A DNA stretch of 64,000 nucleotides from Rhodococcus sp. P1Y (lineage in GTDB: Bacteria; Actinomycetota; Actinomycetes; Mycobacteriales; Mycobacteriaceae), in the NCBI RefSeq assembly GCF_003641205.1, contig NZ_CP032762.1:4670001-4734000 (forward strand), read 5' to 3'. Position numbers and translations under genes: made by a program. The notes beneath the pieces were generated by a model. That model was not told where the DNA came from, made no database searches, and saw only the letters and a list, made by a program, of their open reading frames with translations. Shown here piece after piece: positions 43,342 through 50,535 of the stretch (positions within the stretch are counted from its first letter, which is position 1; every line of letters begins with the position of its first letter).

Positions 43342-43382
43342 ACGAAAATACATAGGGCACTATGTATTTTCGTTCACATGCG
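43333..43382. terminator. Repeated palindrome, copy B (bidirectional terminator candidate)
   Basis: A perfect 23-bp dyad with loop GGCA; arms contain CATGTGAACGAAAATACATAG and its complement. The TGA in the left arm (43339-43341) is the fprB stop codon, and the converging aldo/keto reductase gene ends 12 bases beyond. Near-identical to the elements at 9931 and 50490. Confidence 0.8.
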
Positions 43383-43393
43383 GTGGAGCAATT

Positions 43394-44254
43394 TCAGTCC
43401 GGAATCATGTCGAACGTGTCGGGATTCGGGCCGGTCCGGCCTTCCTCGCCCTTGTCCAGCGCCGTGATTGCATCTATGTCGGATGCGCTGAGTTCGAAGT
43501 CGAAGATGTCGAAGTTGGCCTTGACTCGGTCCGGCGTGACGGACTTCGGGAAGATGATGTCACCGCGCTGCAGATGCCAGCGCAACACGACCTGAGCAGT
43601 CGACTTTCCTGCAGCCGACGCAATCTTCTCGATCGCCGGATCGTCGAGCACCTTGCCCTGAGCAATCGGCGACCACGCTTCGACCGCGATGGCGTTGTTC
43701 CTGCTGTAACTCCGGGCTTCTTCGTTGACCAGGTACGGATGGACCTCGATCTGGTTCACCGCAGGAACCGTGTCGGTCTCCTTGGCCAATCGCTCCAGAT
43801 GAGCGGGCTGGAAGTTCGACACACCGATGCTGCGGGCACGCCCGTCCTTCGCGAATTCTTCGAGCGTCTTCCACGTCGAGACGAAATCACCGTCGTAGCG
43901 AGTCGGCAGCGGCCAGTGAATGAGAAACAGATCCACGTAGTCGGTGCCGAGGTCCTTCAGGGTCTGCTCGAACGCCTGGCGAGCCTTGTCCGGCTCGTGA
44001 AACCCATTGTTGAGCTTGCTTGTGACGAACACGTCGGCGCGGTCGACCCCGGCGTCGCGGATGCCCTGGCCAACTTCCTTCTCGTTGCCGTACATCTCGG
44101 CGGTGTCGATGTGCCGGTAGCCGATGTCGAGGGCGGTCTTCACAGCATCGGCGGTCTTGTCCGGGTCGATCTGAAAAACGCCGAATCCGAGCTGCGGAAT
44201 CGTCTGACCATTGTTCAAAGTGATGGTGGGTACAACGCTCACGAGTGTTGTCAT
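43394..44254 (-). CDS. Aldo/keto reductase (2,5-diketo-D-gluconate reductase-like)
   Basis: A 286-residue (beta/alpha)8 NADPH-dependent reductase. Signatures are GYRHIDTAEMYGNEKEVGQG (catalytic Asp and Tyr), FVTSKLNN with the catalytic Lys, DLFLIHWPLPT with the His, SIGVSNFQPAHLERL, VNQIEVHPYL and the NADP-binding IIFPKSVTPDRVKAN. It reduces aldehydes or ketones; physiological substrate unknown. The ATG at 44254 has CGGAG immediately before it, too close for ideal initiation; GTG at 44242, ten bases after GGAG, is an alternative. Stands alone, divergent from the DUF2786 gene. Confidence 0.92.
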   Translation of the reverse strand: MTTLVSVVPTITLNNGQTIPQLGFGVFQIDPDKTADAVKTALDIGYRHIDTAEMYGNEKEVGQGIRDAGVDRADVFVTSKLNNGFHEPDKARQAFEQTLKDLGTDYVDLFLIHWPLPTRYDGDFVSTWKTLEEFAKDGRARSIGVSNFQPAHLERLAKETDTVPAVNQIEVHPYLVNEEARSYSRNNAIAVEAWSPIAQGKVLDDPAIEKIASAAGKSTAQVVLRWHLQRGDIIFPKSVTPDRVKANFDIFDFELSASDIDAITALDKGEEGRTGPNPDTFDMIPD

Positions 44255-44411
44255 CTCCGTTCGGTAATCGAGTAGTCGCTCTCGGGTACCCGCGGCACGG
44301 AGATCTACACGTCGGGCGAACGTGTCGGTGCCTCTTGGTACAAATTCCCGGACACCGATGCTCCAGCACCCCCTCACTGGTCGTCGAACCGAAACTTGGA
44401 CGAGGGGACCC

Positions 44412-45644
44412 ATGAACGTTCACCAGTTGAACCGAACCATCGACGCCGAATCACTGATGCGCGCTGCAATGGCGCTGGCAGCCGATCCCGCAACCTCGCG
44501 TGGCGCACTCGGCAGAGTGGTCGACCAGATTCTGCAGCTGGAGTCGAGTGGGTCGTCGCTCGGTCTGGACAGCAAGTGCGTCGACTACGCGGACTCCGTT
44601 CTATCGGACACCTTCGAACGCGGATGGCAGCCAGCCGAGCTGGTTCACGTAGTCACCCGGCGCGTCGACAAGACCGCAGTCCCGATGCTCGAAGCCATGA
44701 TCGGCTCGCACTCGCGAAGAACGCTTGCCCTGTCGAGCGCACCGCCCGAATGGCGCTGCCAGTTACGTTCACTCGCAATCGATCCCAGCACCGATCTCAT
44801 TCGACATCGCCGAACCAGTAGGATTCATCCCCGGACATTTTGGACGTCGCTGTTTCGCCTGTTGGTACAGCTCAGGTACATGGGGTCGATGACGATCATC
44901 GCTCCCCCACCATCCAGGTGGGTGACCGGCGCAACCAAGACCACCGGTCAACGTCCGGATCCGAAGGTACTGACCAAGATTCGCGGCCTGTTGGCGAAAG
45001 CCGAGTCGACCACGTTCACCGAGGAATCCGACTCGCTGTCGGCCAAGGCTCAGGAATTGATGACGCGATATGCGATCGACAGCGTAGTCCTCGACGCGAC
45101 CGAGAGCTCGAAGTTCGACGAACACGTCGTGACGAGGCGAATCGTGGTCGACAATCCCTACGCCGATGCGAAGATGCAGTTGATGTCGAGTGTGGCGCAC
45201 TCCAACGGCGCTCGAACAGTGCGATACCGGAAGCTTGGTCTCTACAGCATCACCGGTCTGCCGATCGACCTCGATTTGTGCGAACTTCTGTACACCTCAC
45301 TGCTCGTGCAATCGGCGCAGGCACTCGCCCACGCTGGTGTCGACTCTGCCACTCGGAGCAGGGGTTTCAGACGCGCCTTCCTCTTCGGGTATGCATGGAG
45401 GATCGGCGAGCGTCTCACCGAGGCGCGCGCACGAGCGGATCGAGCGGCAGGCGAGTCGTACGGACCCTCGCTGGTACCGATACTTGCCGAACGGGACCGC
45501 GCGGTCACCTCGGTGTTCGATGACCTTTTCCCGGACCTCGTCTCGAGCACGATCTCGGTATCCAACCGAGGTGGGGTCGCTCAGGGCAGGTTGGCTGCGG
45601 AGCGCGCAGATCTGACCGGTGGGCGCGAGACGATCGAGGATTGA
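44412..45644 (+). CDS. DUF2786 domain protein
   Basis: A 410-residue protein. The DUF2786 domain is at about 190-235 (KVLTKIRGLLAKAESTTFTE, SLSAKAQELMTRYAID), a short helical module also found with restriction- or phage-related proteins. The rest is helical with no catalytic motif I recognise; QLMSSVAHSNGARTVRYRK and the following part resemble the region that usually follows DUF2786. The ATG at 44412 follows GAGGGG. The gene converges on the oxygenase gene with only two bases between stops. Function unknown. Confidence 0.78.
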   Translation: MNVHQLNRTIDAESLMRAAMALAADPATSRGALGRVVDQILQLESSGSSLGLDSKCVDYADSVLSDTFERGWQPAELVHVVTRRVDKTAVPMLEAMIGSHSRRTLALSSAPPEWRCQLRSLAIDPSTDLIRHRRTSRIHPRTFWTSLFRLLVQLRYMGSMTIIAPPPSRWVTGATKTTGQRPDPKVLTKIRGLLAKAESTTFTEESDSLSAKAQELMTRYAIDSVVLDATESSKFDEHVVTRRIVVDNPYADAKMQLMSSVAHSNGARTVRYRKLGLYSITGLPIDLDLCELLYTSLLVQSAQALAHAGVDSATRSRGFRRAFLFGYAWRIGERLTEARARADRAAGESYGPSLVPILAERDRAVTSVFDDLFPDLVSSTISVSNRGGVAQGRLAAERADLTGGRETIED

Positions 45645-45646
45645 AG

Positions 45647-46639
45647 TCAGTACGCCGACGCCTCTCCTGTTGGAACGATGCCGTGATGGAGCTCGGCGAC
45701 GTCGGGGTGAGCACGTGTCCGCGACTTCCAAGCGTTCTCTCCGTAGGTCGAAAAGATCGGATTGGTCGGATCGGTTTCCACGCCTCGCGACCGCGCGGCG
45801 AGCTCTTCCGGTAGCTCGATGATCGGAATCACCTCGTCCAGAGCAGGATTGAGGAAGAAAGGAATCGACACACGATCGGCGCCGGGTCTGGGAGCAAGGA
45901 CCCGGTGCCGAGTTGCGCGCAGATATCCTTGCGTCGCCACTTCGAGCAGCTCGCCGATGTTGACGATGAAAGCCCCTTCGACGGGAGGTACGTCGATCCA
46001 TTCGTCGGGACCCAGTTCGACTTGCAGCCCCAGCGAACCTGGTTCGACGAGAAGGAGCGTCAAGACACCCGAATCCTTGTGCGCCCCGACTCCCTGAGGG
46101 TTCTCGGCGCTACCGGGATAGCGCACCACTTTCATCAGCGTCGCGGGGTAGTGAGCGAAGGCCTGGTCGAACACGTCCTCGGATGCCCCGAGCGCACGCG
46201 CCCATTGACGCAACAGCCGTAGGCCGACATCGGACAGTTCGTTCTCCCATGCCTCGAATGCTGGTTGCAACCGCGGCAGTGCCGACGGCCACAGATTGGG
46301 ACCTTGGAGGTTCCAGTACCCGTCGGCATCGGCGATGGCTTCACGCTCGGGACCGATGTCGATCTGCTCGCGCCAGTCGACGGCACCGTTGGTCAGTTCG
46401 CCGCCCAGCCGCGAGTAGCCACGAAAGTGACGACTTTTCAGCTGCGAAATCTCGTTCTTGCTTGCGTCGCTCAGCGTGAAGAACTGGCGCGCGAGTCCAA
46501 GTACCTCGGTAATTCGGCCGCTTGGTACCCCATGACCCACCAGGTAGAAGAAGCCGGACTCGTGACCGGCGGCCAAAAGTTCTGCGCGAAAGGTGTGGGG
46601 TTCGGTGTCGGCTCGCGCCAAATCGAGTACCGGAAGCAT
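45647..46639 (-). CDS. Isopenicillin N synthase-like 2-oxoglutarate/Fe(II) oxygenase
   Basis: A 330-residue non-haem iron oxygenase. The N-terminal DIOX_N region has LPVLDLARAD and ESGFFYLVGHGVP. The catalytic 2OG-FeII domain holds the iron-binding HxD in GVGAHKDSGVLTLLL and the distal His in YLRATRHRVLAPRPGADRVS, which also contains the RxS motif for 2-oxoglutarate. Such enzymes hydroxylate or desaturate small molecules; substrate unknown. The ATG at 46639 was preferred; a TTG 18 bases upstream is the alternative. It is divergent from an ArsR gene. Confidence 0.9.
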   Translation of the reverse strand: MLPVLDLARADTEPHTFRAELLAAGHESGFFYLVGHGVPSGRITEVLGLARQFFTLSDASKNEISQLKSRHFRGYSRLGGELTNGAVDWREQIDIGPEREAIADADGYWNLQGPNLWPSALPRLQPAFEAWENELSDVGLRLLRQWARALGASEDVFDQAFAHYPATLMKVVRYPGSAENPQGVGAHKDSGVLTLLLVEPGSLGLQVELGPDEWIDVPPVEGAFIVNIGELLEVATQGYLRATRHRVLAPRPGADRVSIPFFLNPALDEVIPIIELPEELAARSRGVETDPTNPIFSTYGENAWKSRTRAHPDVAELHHGIVPTGEASAY

Positions 46640-46733
46640 GCATTCCAGTATCGGCAACTGGCTACACGAACGCCACCGTTTCCACCATCACTTAGCCCTT
46701 GCGCTAACTGTTCACCGACTGATACTTTGCCTT

Positions 46734-47081
46734 ATGGCTCAGTATTCGAACCTGCTCGACGATGTCTTTCAAGCTCTGTCGGACCCCACACGCAGAGCCG
46801 TCGTCGACCGGCTCGGACGAGGACCGGCCAGCGTGAGCGAGCTGGCCGAACCGTTCGACATGGCGTTACCTTCGTTCATGAAACATGTCCGAATGCTCGA
46901 ATCCGGCGGACTGATCACCACACGCAAAGTGGGACGAGTTCGGACGTGCACCCTGCAGCGATCGCCGCTCACCACCATCGAGGAATGGCTGCATCACCAA
47001 CAACGAGTGTGGGAAGCACACACCGACCGCCTCGAACACTTCGTCACCTCACCCGTCGCACATCAGGAGGATCCCCTATGA
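46734..47081 (+). CDS. ArsR family transcriptional regulator (with SRPBCC partner)
   Basis: A 115-residue winged-helix regulator: LLDDVFQALSDPTRRAVVDR, then SVSELAEPFDMALPSFMKHV as the recognition region, and VRTCTLQRSPLTTIEEWLHH. No metal-binding Cys pair is present, as usual for ArsR proteins paired with SRPBCC proteins, which are probably not metal sensors. Its stop overlaps the next start as ATGA. Confidence 0.9.
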   Translation: MAQYSNLLDDVFQALSDPTRRAVVDRLGRGPASVSELAEPFDMALPSFMKHVRMLESGGLITTRKVGRVRTCTLQRSPLTTIEEWLHHQQRVWEAHTDRLEHFVTSPVAHQEDPL

Positions 47082-47560
47082 CCCAAACGACAGATTCCCA
47101 GCTCGACCTCACCGTCTCGCGCATCATCAAAGCGCCGAGAGCGCGGGTGTGGGCAGCCTGGACGACACCTTCACAGCTCGAGCAGTGGTGGGTACCCGCG
47201 CCTGCGCGTTCCAGAGTCGTCGAACTCGATCTCACCCCCGGTGGTTCGTTCCTCACCGAAATCAGCGAGGGCGGTGGGGAATTCGGTCCACACATCGCTG
47301 GTTGCTTTCTCGCCGTCGATCCGCTGGAGCGGATCGTCTTCACCAATGCGCTCGTGTCCGGTTGGCGTCCAGCCGAAAATCCGTTCATCACCGCGTCCAT
47401 CACGTTCGCCGAGCACCCCGAAGGCACCGAATACACTGCGCTGGTCAAACACAAGGACACGGCGGACGCCGCCCAGCACCGAGATCTCGGCTTCTACGAC
47501 GGATGGGGAACGGTGACCGAACAGCTGGCCGCTCTCACCGAAGCTACTCACAGCGGTTAA
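47078..47560 (+). CDS. SRPBCC / AHSA1-like ligand-binding protein
   Basis: A 160-residue START-fold protein of the AHSA1 type: VSRIIKAPRARVWAAWTTPS, QLEQWWVPAPARS, VVELDLTPGGSF and the C-terminal FYDGWGTVTEQLAALTEAT. These small proteins bind hydrophobic ligands in a deep cavity, and are often co-transcribed with an ArsR regulator as here (ATGA overlap). Ligand and role are unknown. The same gene pair recurs at 49226-50051, there with a broken second gene. Confidence 0.88.
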   Translation: MTQTTDSQLDLTVSRIIKAPRARVWAAWTTPSQLEQWWVPAPARSRVVELDLTPGGSFLTEISEGGGEFGPHIAGCFLAVDPLERIVFTNALVSGWRPAENPFITASITFAEHPEGTEYTALVKHKDTADAAQHRDLGFYDGWGTVTEQLAALTEATHSG

Positions 47561-47658
47561 CGCCTACGTCCACATGCATAGCGGTCATGTCGCACCCACA
47601 CGCTCGATCAGCGCCCTTAAGCTTGCGACGACAGTCCTAACTCTCGACATTCCGGGCC

Positions 47659-47681
47659 CTTTGGCCTAAATTGAGCTAAAG
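47659..47681 (+). promoter_or_regulatory. Candidate HipB operator
   Basis: An imperfect 23-base dyad: CTTTGGC and GCTAAAG arms around an AAATT centre. It ends just before the hipB ribosome-binding region, the usual site for autorepression by HipB. Assigned by symmetry and position. Confidence 0.5.
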
Positions 47682-47709
47682 CATGCCGACGCAAGCCCAG
47701 GAGTCGAAG

Positions 47710-47964
47710 ATGGCATTCCCCCGGCGGCGGACCAAGACGTCACCCAGCCTGTTGGCCGAGGCTTTCACCCAACGCAGGCATCGACTCGGACTGACCCAGG
47801 CCGACTTGGCTGCACTTGCCGGCGTCGGGCGATCTACCGTGCAATCCATCGAATCGGGAAAGGACTCGATTCAACTGGACGGCGTTCGAGCCGTTGCTGA
47901 TGCACTGGGCTGCGACATCACCCTCGTCACGCGCGCGGGGGCACCGATCGCGCCCGGTCCATGA
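47710..47964 (+). CDS. hipB: HipB-like XRE family antitoxin
   Basis: An 84-residue helix-turn-helix protein: LAEAFTQRRHRLGLTQADLA, ALAGVGRSTVQSIESGKD and LDGVRAVADALGCDITLV. It would neutralise HipA and bind the operator upstream. The ATG at 47710 follows AGGAG with six bases of spacing; the ATG at 47683 lacks a ribosome-binding site and would fall within the operator region. It overlaps hipA by ATGA. Confidence 0.88.
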   Translation: MAFPRRRTKTSPSLLAEAFTQRRHRLGLTQADLAALAGVGRSTVQSIESGKDSIQLDGVRAVADALGCDITLVTRAGAPIAPGP

Positions 47965-49184
47965 GCACCACAGACCTGCGCCAGGTGGACGTCGCGGACG
48001 TCTACAAGGCGGACAGATTCGCCGGAACTCTGACGCGCGCAGGCAACAACGTCGAGTTCCGGTACTCGCCCGGATACCTAGACGATCCAGCGTCCGCCGA
48101 TCTGGCCTGGTCCATCCCGAAATCGTCGGTTGCGAGCATCGCGACCGGCGGTAGTGTGCCGCCATTCTTTGCAGGCCTTCTACCGGAGGGGGCGCGATTG
48201 TCCGGCGTGGTCACAGCCGCCAAGACTTCGGAGGACGACCATTTCACAATTCTGCTGGCCGTCGGATCGGACACCGTCGGCGACGTTCGAGTTGTTCCAC
48301 ACGGAGCGCAACTCACCACCACAGTTGCCGCCTTCGACCCACGTGAGCCCAGTCCCGATTTCCGCGCGCTGTTCGACGCTGTAACCGGAGTCGGATCCCT
48401 CGACCTCGACGCAACGGCGCTGCCCGGCGTGCAGGGCAAGGTGTCGGCCCAGATGTACTCGACCCCGATCGCGACGACGACCGGCCCGGCGATCCTGAAA
48501 CTCGCGCCGCCGGCGAGGCTTCCCCTGCTCGTACAGAATGAACACTTCTTCATGAATGCGGCGCGGGCCGCCGGCATCGCCACACCACATACCCGAATCA
48601 TCCACGATGTCAACGGAATAGCAGCGCTCCTCGTCGAAAGGTTCGACCGGAGCGAAAACCTCCGGATTCCGCAGGAAGACGCGTGCCAAGTGAGTTCGGT
48701 CTATCCGGCCGCGAAGTACCGGATGAAGACCGAAGGTGTCGTCCAGACCTTGGCTGGCACCGTCGAACGGGGCGGTGGCTCCGCACGTCAAACAACGCTT
48801 CAGCTTTTGCGGCTCACCGCATACTCGTACCTGATCGGCAACGGCGACCTCCACGGTAAGAACTATTCGATTCACCTGAACGAGCGCGGACTCTGGTCGG
48901 TGACGCCCGGCTACGACCTCCTCTGCACTCAGCCGTACGCAGGATGGAAGGATCCAATGGCACTGAACCTCTTCGGCCGCGCGAACCGATGGAACCGAGC
49001 GCACGTGGTGGAGTCCGCTACTCGACTCGGGCTACCGGAACGAGCTACGCACCGCATGCTCGACGAGGTAATCGGAGGTGTTCGCGCGGCTATGTTGTCG
49101 GTGGAATCGATTGGCTTCGACGACCGCGAGACCACGCGGCTCAGCGACTTCGTCACGACTCGATGCCGCGAACTGTCCTCGTAA
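47961..49184 (+). CDS. hipA: HipA-like serine/threonine kinase toxin
   Basis: A 407-residue HipA kinase. The N-terminal domain includes VPPFFAGLLPEGARLSG. The kinase core has VQGKVSAQMYS, AILKLAPP with the ATP Lys, NEHFFMNAARAAGI, ALLVERFDR, the catalytic loop YLIGNGDLHGKNYSI and the metal Asp in TPGYDLLCT. In E. coli HipA phosphorylates glutamyl-tRNA synthetase and induces dormancy; here only the pair architecture is visible. The N-terminal segment before the kinase is complete, and all catalytic residues appear intact, so the toxin is probably active. Confidence 0.92.
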   Translation: MSTTDLRQVDVADVYKADRFAGTLTRAGNNVEFRYSPGYLDDPASADLAWSIPKSSVASIATGGSVPPFFAGLLPEGARLSGVVTAAKTSEDDHFTILLAVGSDTVGDVRVVPHGAQLTTTVAAFDPREPSPDFRALFDAVTGVGSLDLDATALPGVQGKVSAQMYSTPIATTTGPAILKLAPPARLPLLVQNEHFFMNAARAAGIATPHTRIIHDVNGIAALLVERFDRSENLRIPQEDACQVSSVYPAAKYRMKTEGVVQTLAGTVERGGGSARQTTLQLLRLTAYSYLIGNGDLHGKNYSIHLNERGLWSVTPGYDLLCTQPYAGWKDPMALNLFGRANRWNRAHVVESATRLGLPERATHRMLDEVIGGVRAAMLSVESIGFDDRETTRLSDFVTTRCRELSS

Positions 49185-49214
49185 GCCCTTGACGCCGCAG
49201 ACCTCGCGTCGTAA

Positions 49215-49236
49215 TCTACAACCAAATGGTTGTAGA
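49215..49236 (+). promoter_or_regulatory. Palindromic ArsR operator containing the start codon
   Basis: A perfect 22-base dyad with 10-base arms TCTACAACCA and TGGTTGTAGA around AA. The ATG of the ArsR gene (49226) spans its centre, so a bound repressor would block initiation of transcription or translation directly. There is no ribosome-binding site, suggesting a leaderless transcript. Confidence 0.65.
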
Positions 49237-49573
49237 TGAAGTCAGTGACGCCGACCTCGACCGCCTGTTCCAGGCGTTCGCAGACACCACTCGTCGCGAC
49301 ATCGTGTCGAGGGTTCTCTCCGGAGAGCACTCGGTGTCCGGCCTCGCTGCTCACTACTCCATGAGTTTCGCAGCCGTGCAGAAACACGTTGCGATTTTGG
49401 AGCGCGCTTCGGTCGTGACGAAGGAGAAGCGTGGACGGGAGCAGATCGTGCGAATCCACCTGCTGGGCATAGAAAGAGCGCGATCACTGCTGGCCGAGTA
49501 CGAAAAGATCTGGCGACAGCGCGTCGACCGGATCGCCGACATTCTCGCCGAAGAACAGGGAGACCTTTCATGA
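49226..49573 (+). CDS. ArsR family transcriptional regulator, second copy
   Basis: A 115-residue winged-helix regulator: LDRLFQAFADTTRRDIVSRV, HSVSGLAAHYSMSFAAVQKH and VAILERASVVTKEKRGREQI. No metal-ligand Cys motif is visible. It likely represses itself through the dyad at 49215-49236. Its stop overlaps the start of the frameshifted SRPBCC gene (ATGA), as in the intact pair at 46734-47560. Confidence 0.88.
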   Translation: MVVDEVSDADLDRLFQAFADTTRRDIVSRVLSGEHSVSGLAAHYSMSFAAVQKHVAILERASVVTKEKRGREQIVRIHLLGIERARSLLAEYEKIWRQRVDRIADILAEEQGDLS

Positions 49574-50051
49574 CTGTCATCAGCACCACGCAGAACCCAG
49601 AACAACTGAGTTTCACGATCGTGGCCGAGTTCGACGCGAAAGTCGAACGCGTCTGGCAGATCTGGGAAGACCCCGCCAGCTCGAACGCTGGTGGGGCCCA
49701 CCCACCTGGCCCGCAACGTTCGAGCTGCACGAGTTCACCCCAGGCGGCAAAGCCAACTACTACATGACCGGTCCCGACGGCGAAAAAGCCCGCGGCTGGT
49801 GGGTTTTCACAAAGATCGACGCGACCAACTCACTGGCTTTCAACGACGGTTTCGCCGACGACAACTGGGATCCGGTCGATTCTCTGGGTGTCACACGGGC
49901 CGTCGTCACCCTGGAAGACCTCGGCGGCCGGACCAGGATGACGACGTCGTCGAACTTCGACAGTGCCGAGCAGATGCAGAAAATGATCGAGATGGGCATG
50001 GAAGAGGGCATGAGCCTCGCGATGGGTCAGATCGACGAGATTCTGCGCTGA
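49570..50051 (+). pseudogene. SRPBCC/AHSA1-like protein, frameshifted
   Basis: The first frame (49570-49767) begins VISTTQNPEQLSFTIVAEFD with the normal START-fold opening up to WQIWEDP. The family continuation (ERWWGPPTWPATFELHEF, then TPGGKANYYMTGPDGEKARG) is found only in the next frame, which runs intact to 50051 (FTKIDATNSLAFNDGFADDN). The switch is at the CCCC run 49671-49674; one extra C would restore a full reading frame of about 160 residues. Either a real one-base deletion or a sequencing error in the run. Confidence 0.85.
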
Positions 50052-50059
50052 CGCCACCG

Positions 50060-50123
50060 CACGGGTCATTCCGCAGGCGGCACTCCCGCCCCCACGGGTC
50101 ATTCCGCAGGCTGCACTCCCGCC
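50060..50123. repeat. 33-bp tandem duplication at the end of a VOC gene
   Basis: Two 31-base segments, at 50060-50090 and 50093-50123, repeat with a period of 33 bases and one mismatch. The right copy is the 3' end of the VOC gene including its stop; the left copy is a duplicate outside the gene. Confidence 0.85.
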
Positions 50124-50476
50124 GCACTCCAGATTCCCAGTTCGTTTCCGCTTGGATCAGTGAAATGGAAACGCCGGCCACCAGGGAATTCGTACGGTCC
50201 GTTGGTCACCTCTCCACCGGCAGACGTCACTGAGTCGACAGATGCGTCGAGGTTGTCCGAGTAGAGAAGCACGAAGGGTCCGCCGGACAGTGGCGGTTCA
50301 GTCGAGAAGGCCAAGCCCCCGACCTCCTCGCCGTCGGCGCCCTTGATTCCGGCGTACTCGGGCCCGTACGCATTGAACTCCCATCCGAACGCATCGGCGT
50401 AGAACGCCTGCGCTGCGGCCAGATCGGTGACCGTCAGCTCGATGTAATTCAGTCGATGGTGCTGGTTGGTAGTCAT
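50099..50476 (-). CDS. VOC/glyoxalase family protein
   Basis: A 125-residue vicinal-oxygen-chelate protein: YIELTVTDLAAAQAFYADAF, GWEFNAYGPEYAGIKG, FVLLYSDNLDASVDSVTSAG and the closing GGRRFHFTDPSGNELGIW with the family's metal-site Glu. It resembles lactoylglutathione-lyase-like proteins of unknown substrate. Its last bases are part of a 33-bp tandem duplication. Palindrome copy C lies just upstream of its start. Confidence 0.85.
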   Translation of the reverse strand: MTTNQHHRLNYIELTVTDLAAAQAFYADAFGWEFNAYGPEYAGIKGADGEEVGGLAFSTEPPLSGGPFVLLYSDNLDASVDSVTSAGGEVTNGPYEFPGGRRFHFTDPSGNELGIWSAAGVQPAE

Positions 50477-50489
50477 GCCGAAACCCTAC

Positions 50490-50535
50490 CCACGTGAACG
50501 AAAATACGTAGTGGGCTATGTATTTTCGTTCACGG
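50490..50535. terminator. Repeated palindrome, copy C
   Basis: Arms GTGAACGAAAATACGTAG and CTATGTATTTTCGTTCAC (one G/T wobble) around TGGG. The TCA at 50530-50532 is the TGA stop of the leftward lipoprotein gene. Unlike copies A and B, the genes on both sides run leftwards, so it would end the lipoprotein transcript ahead of the VOC gene. Confidence 0.75.
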
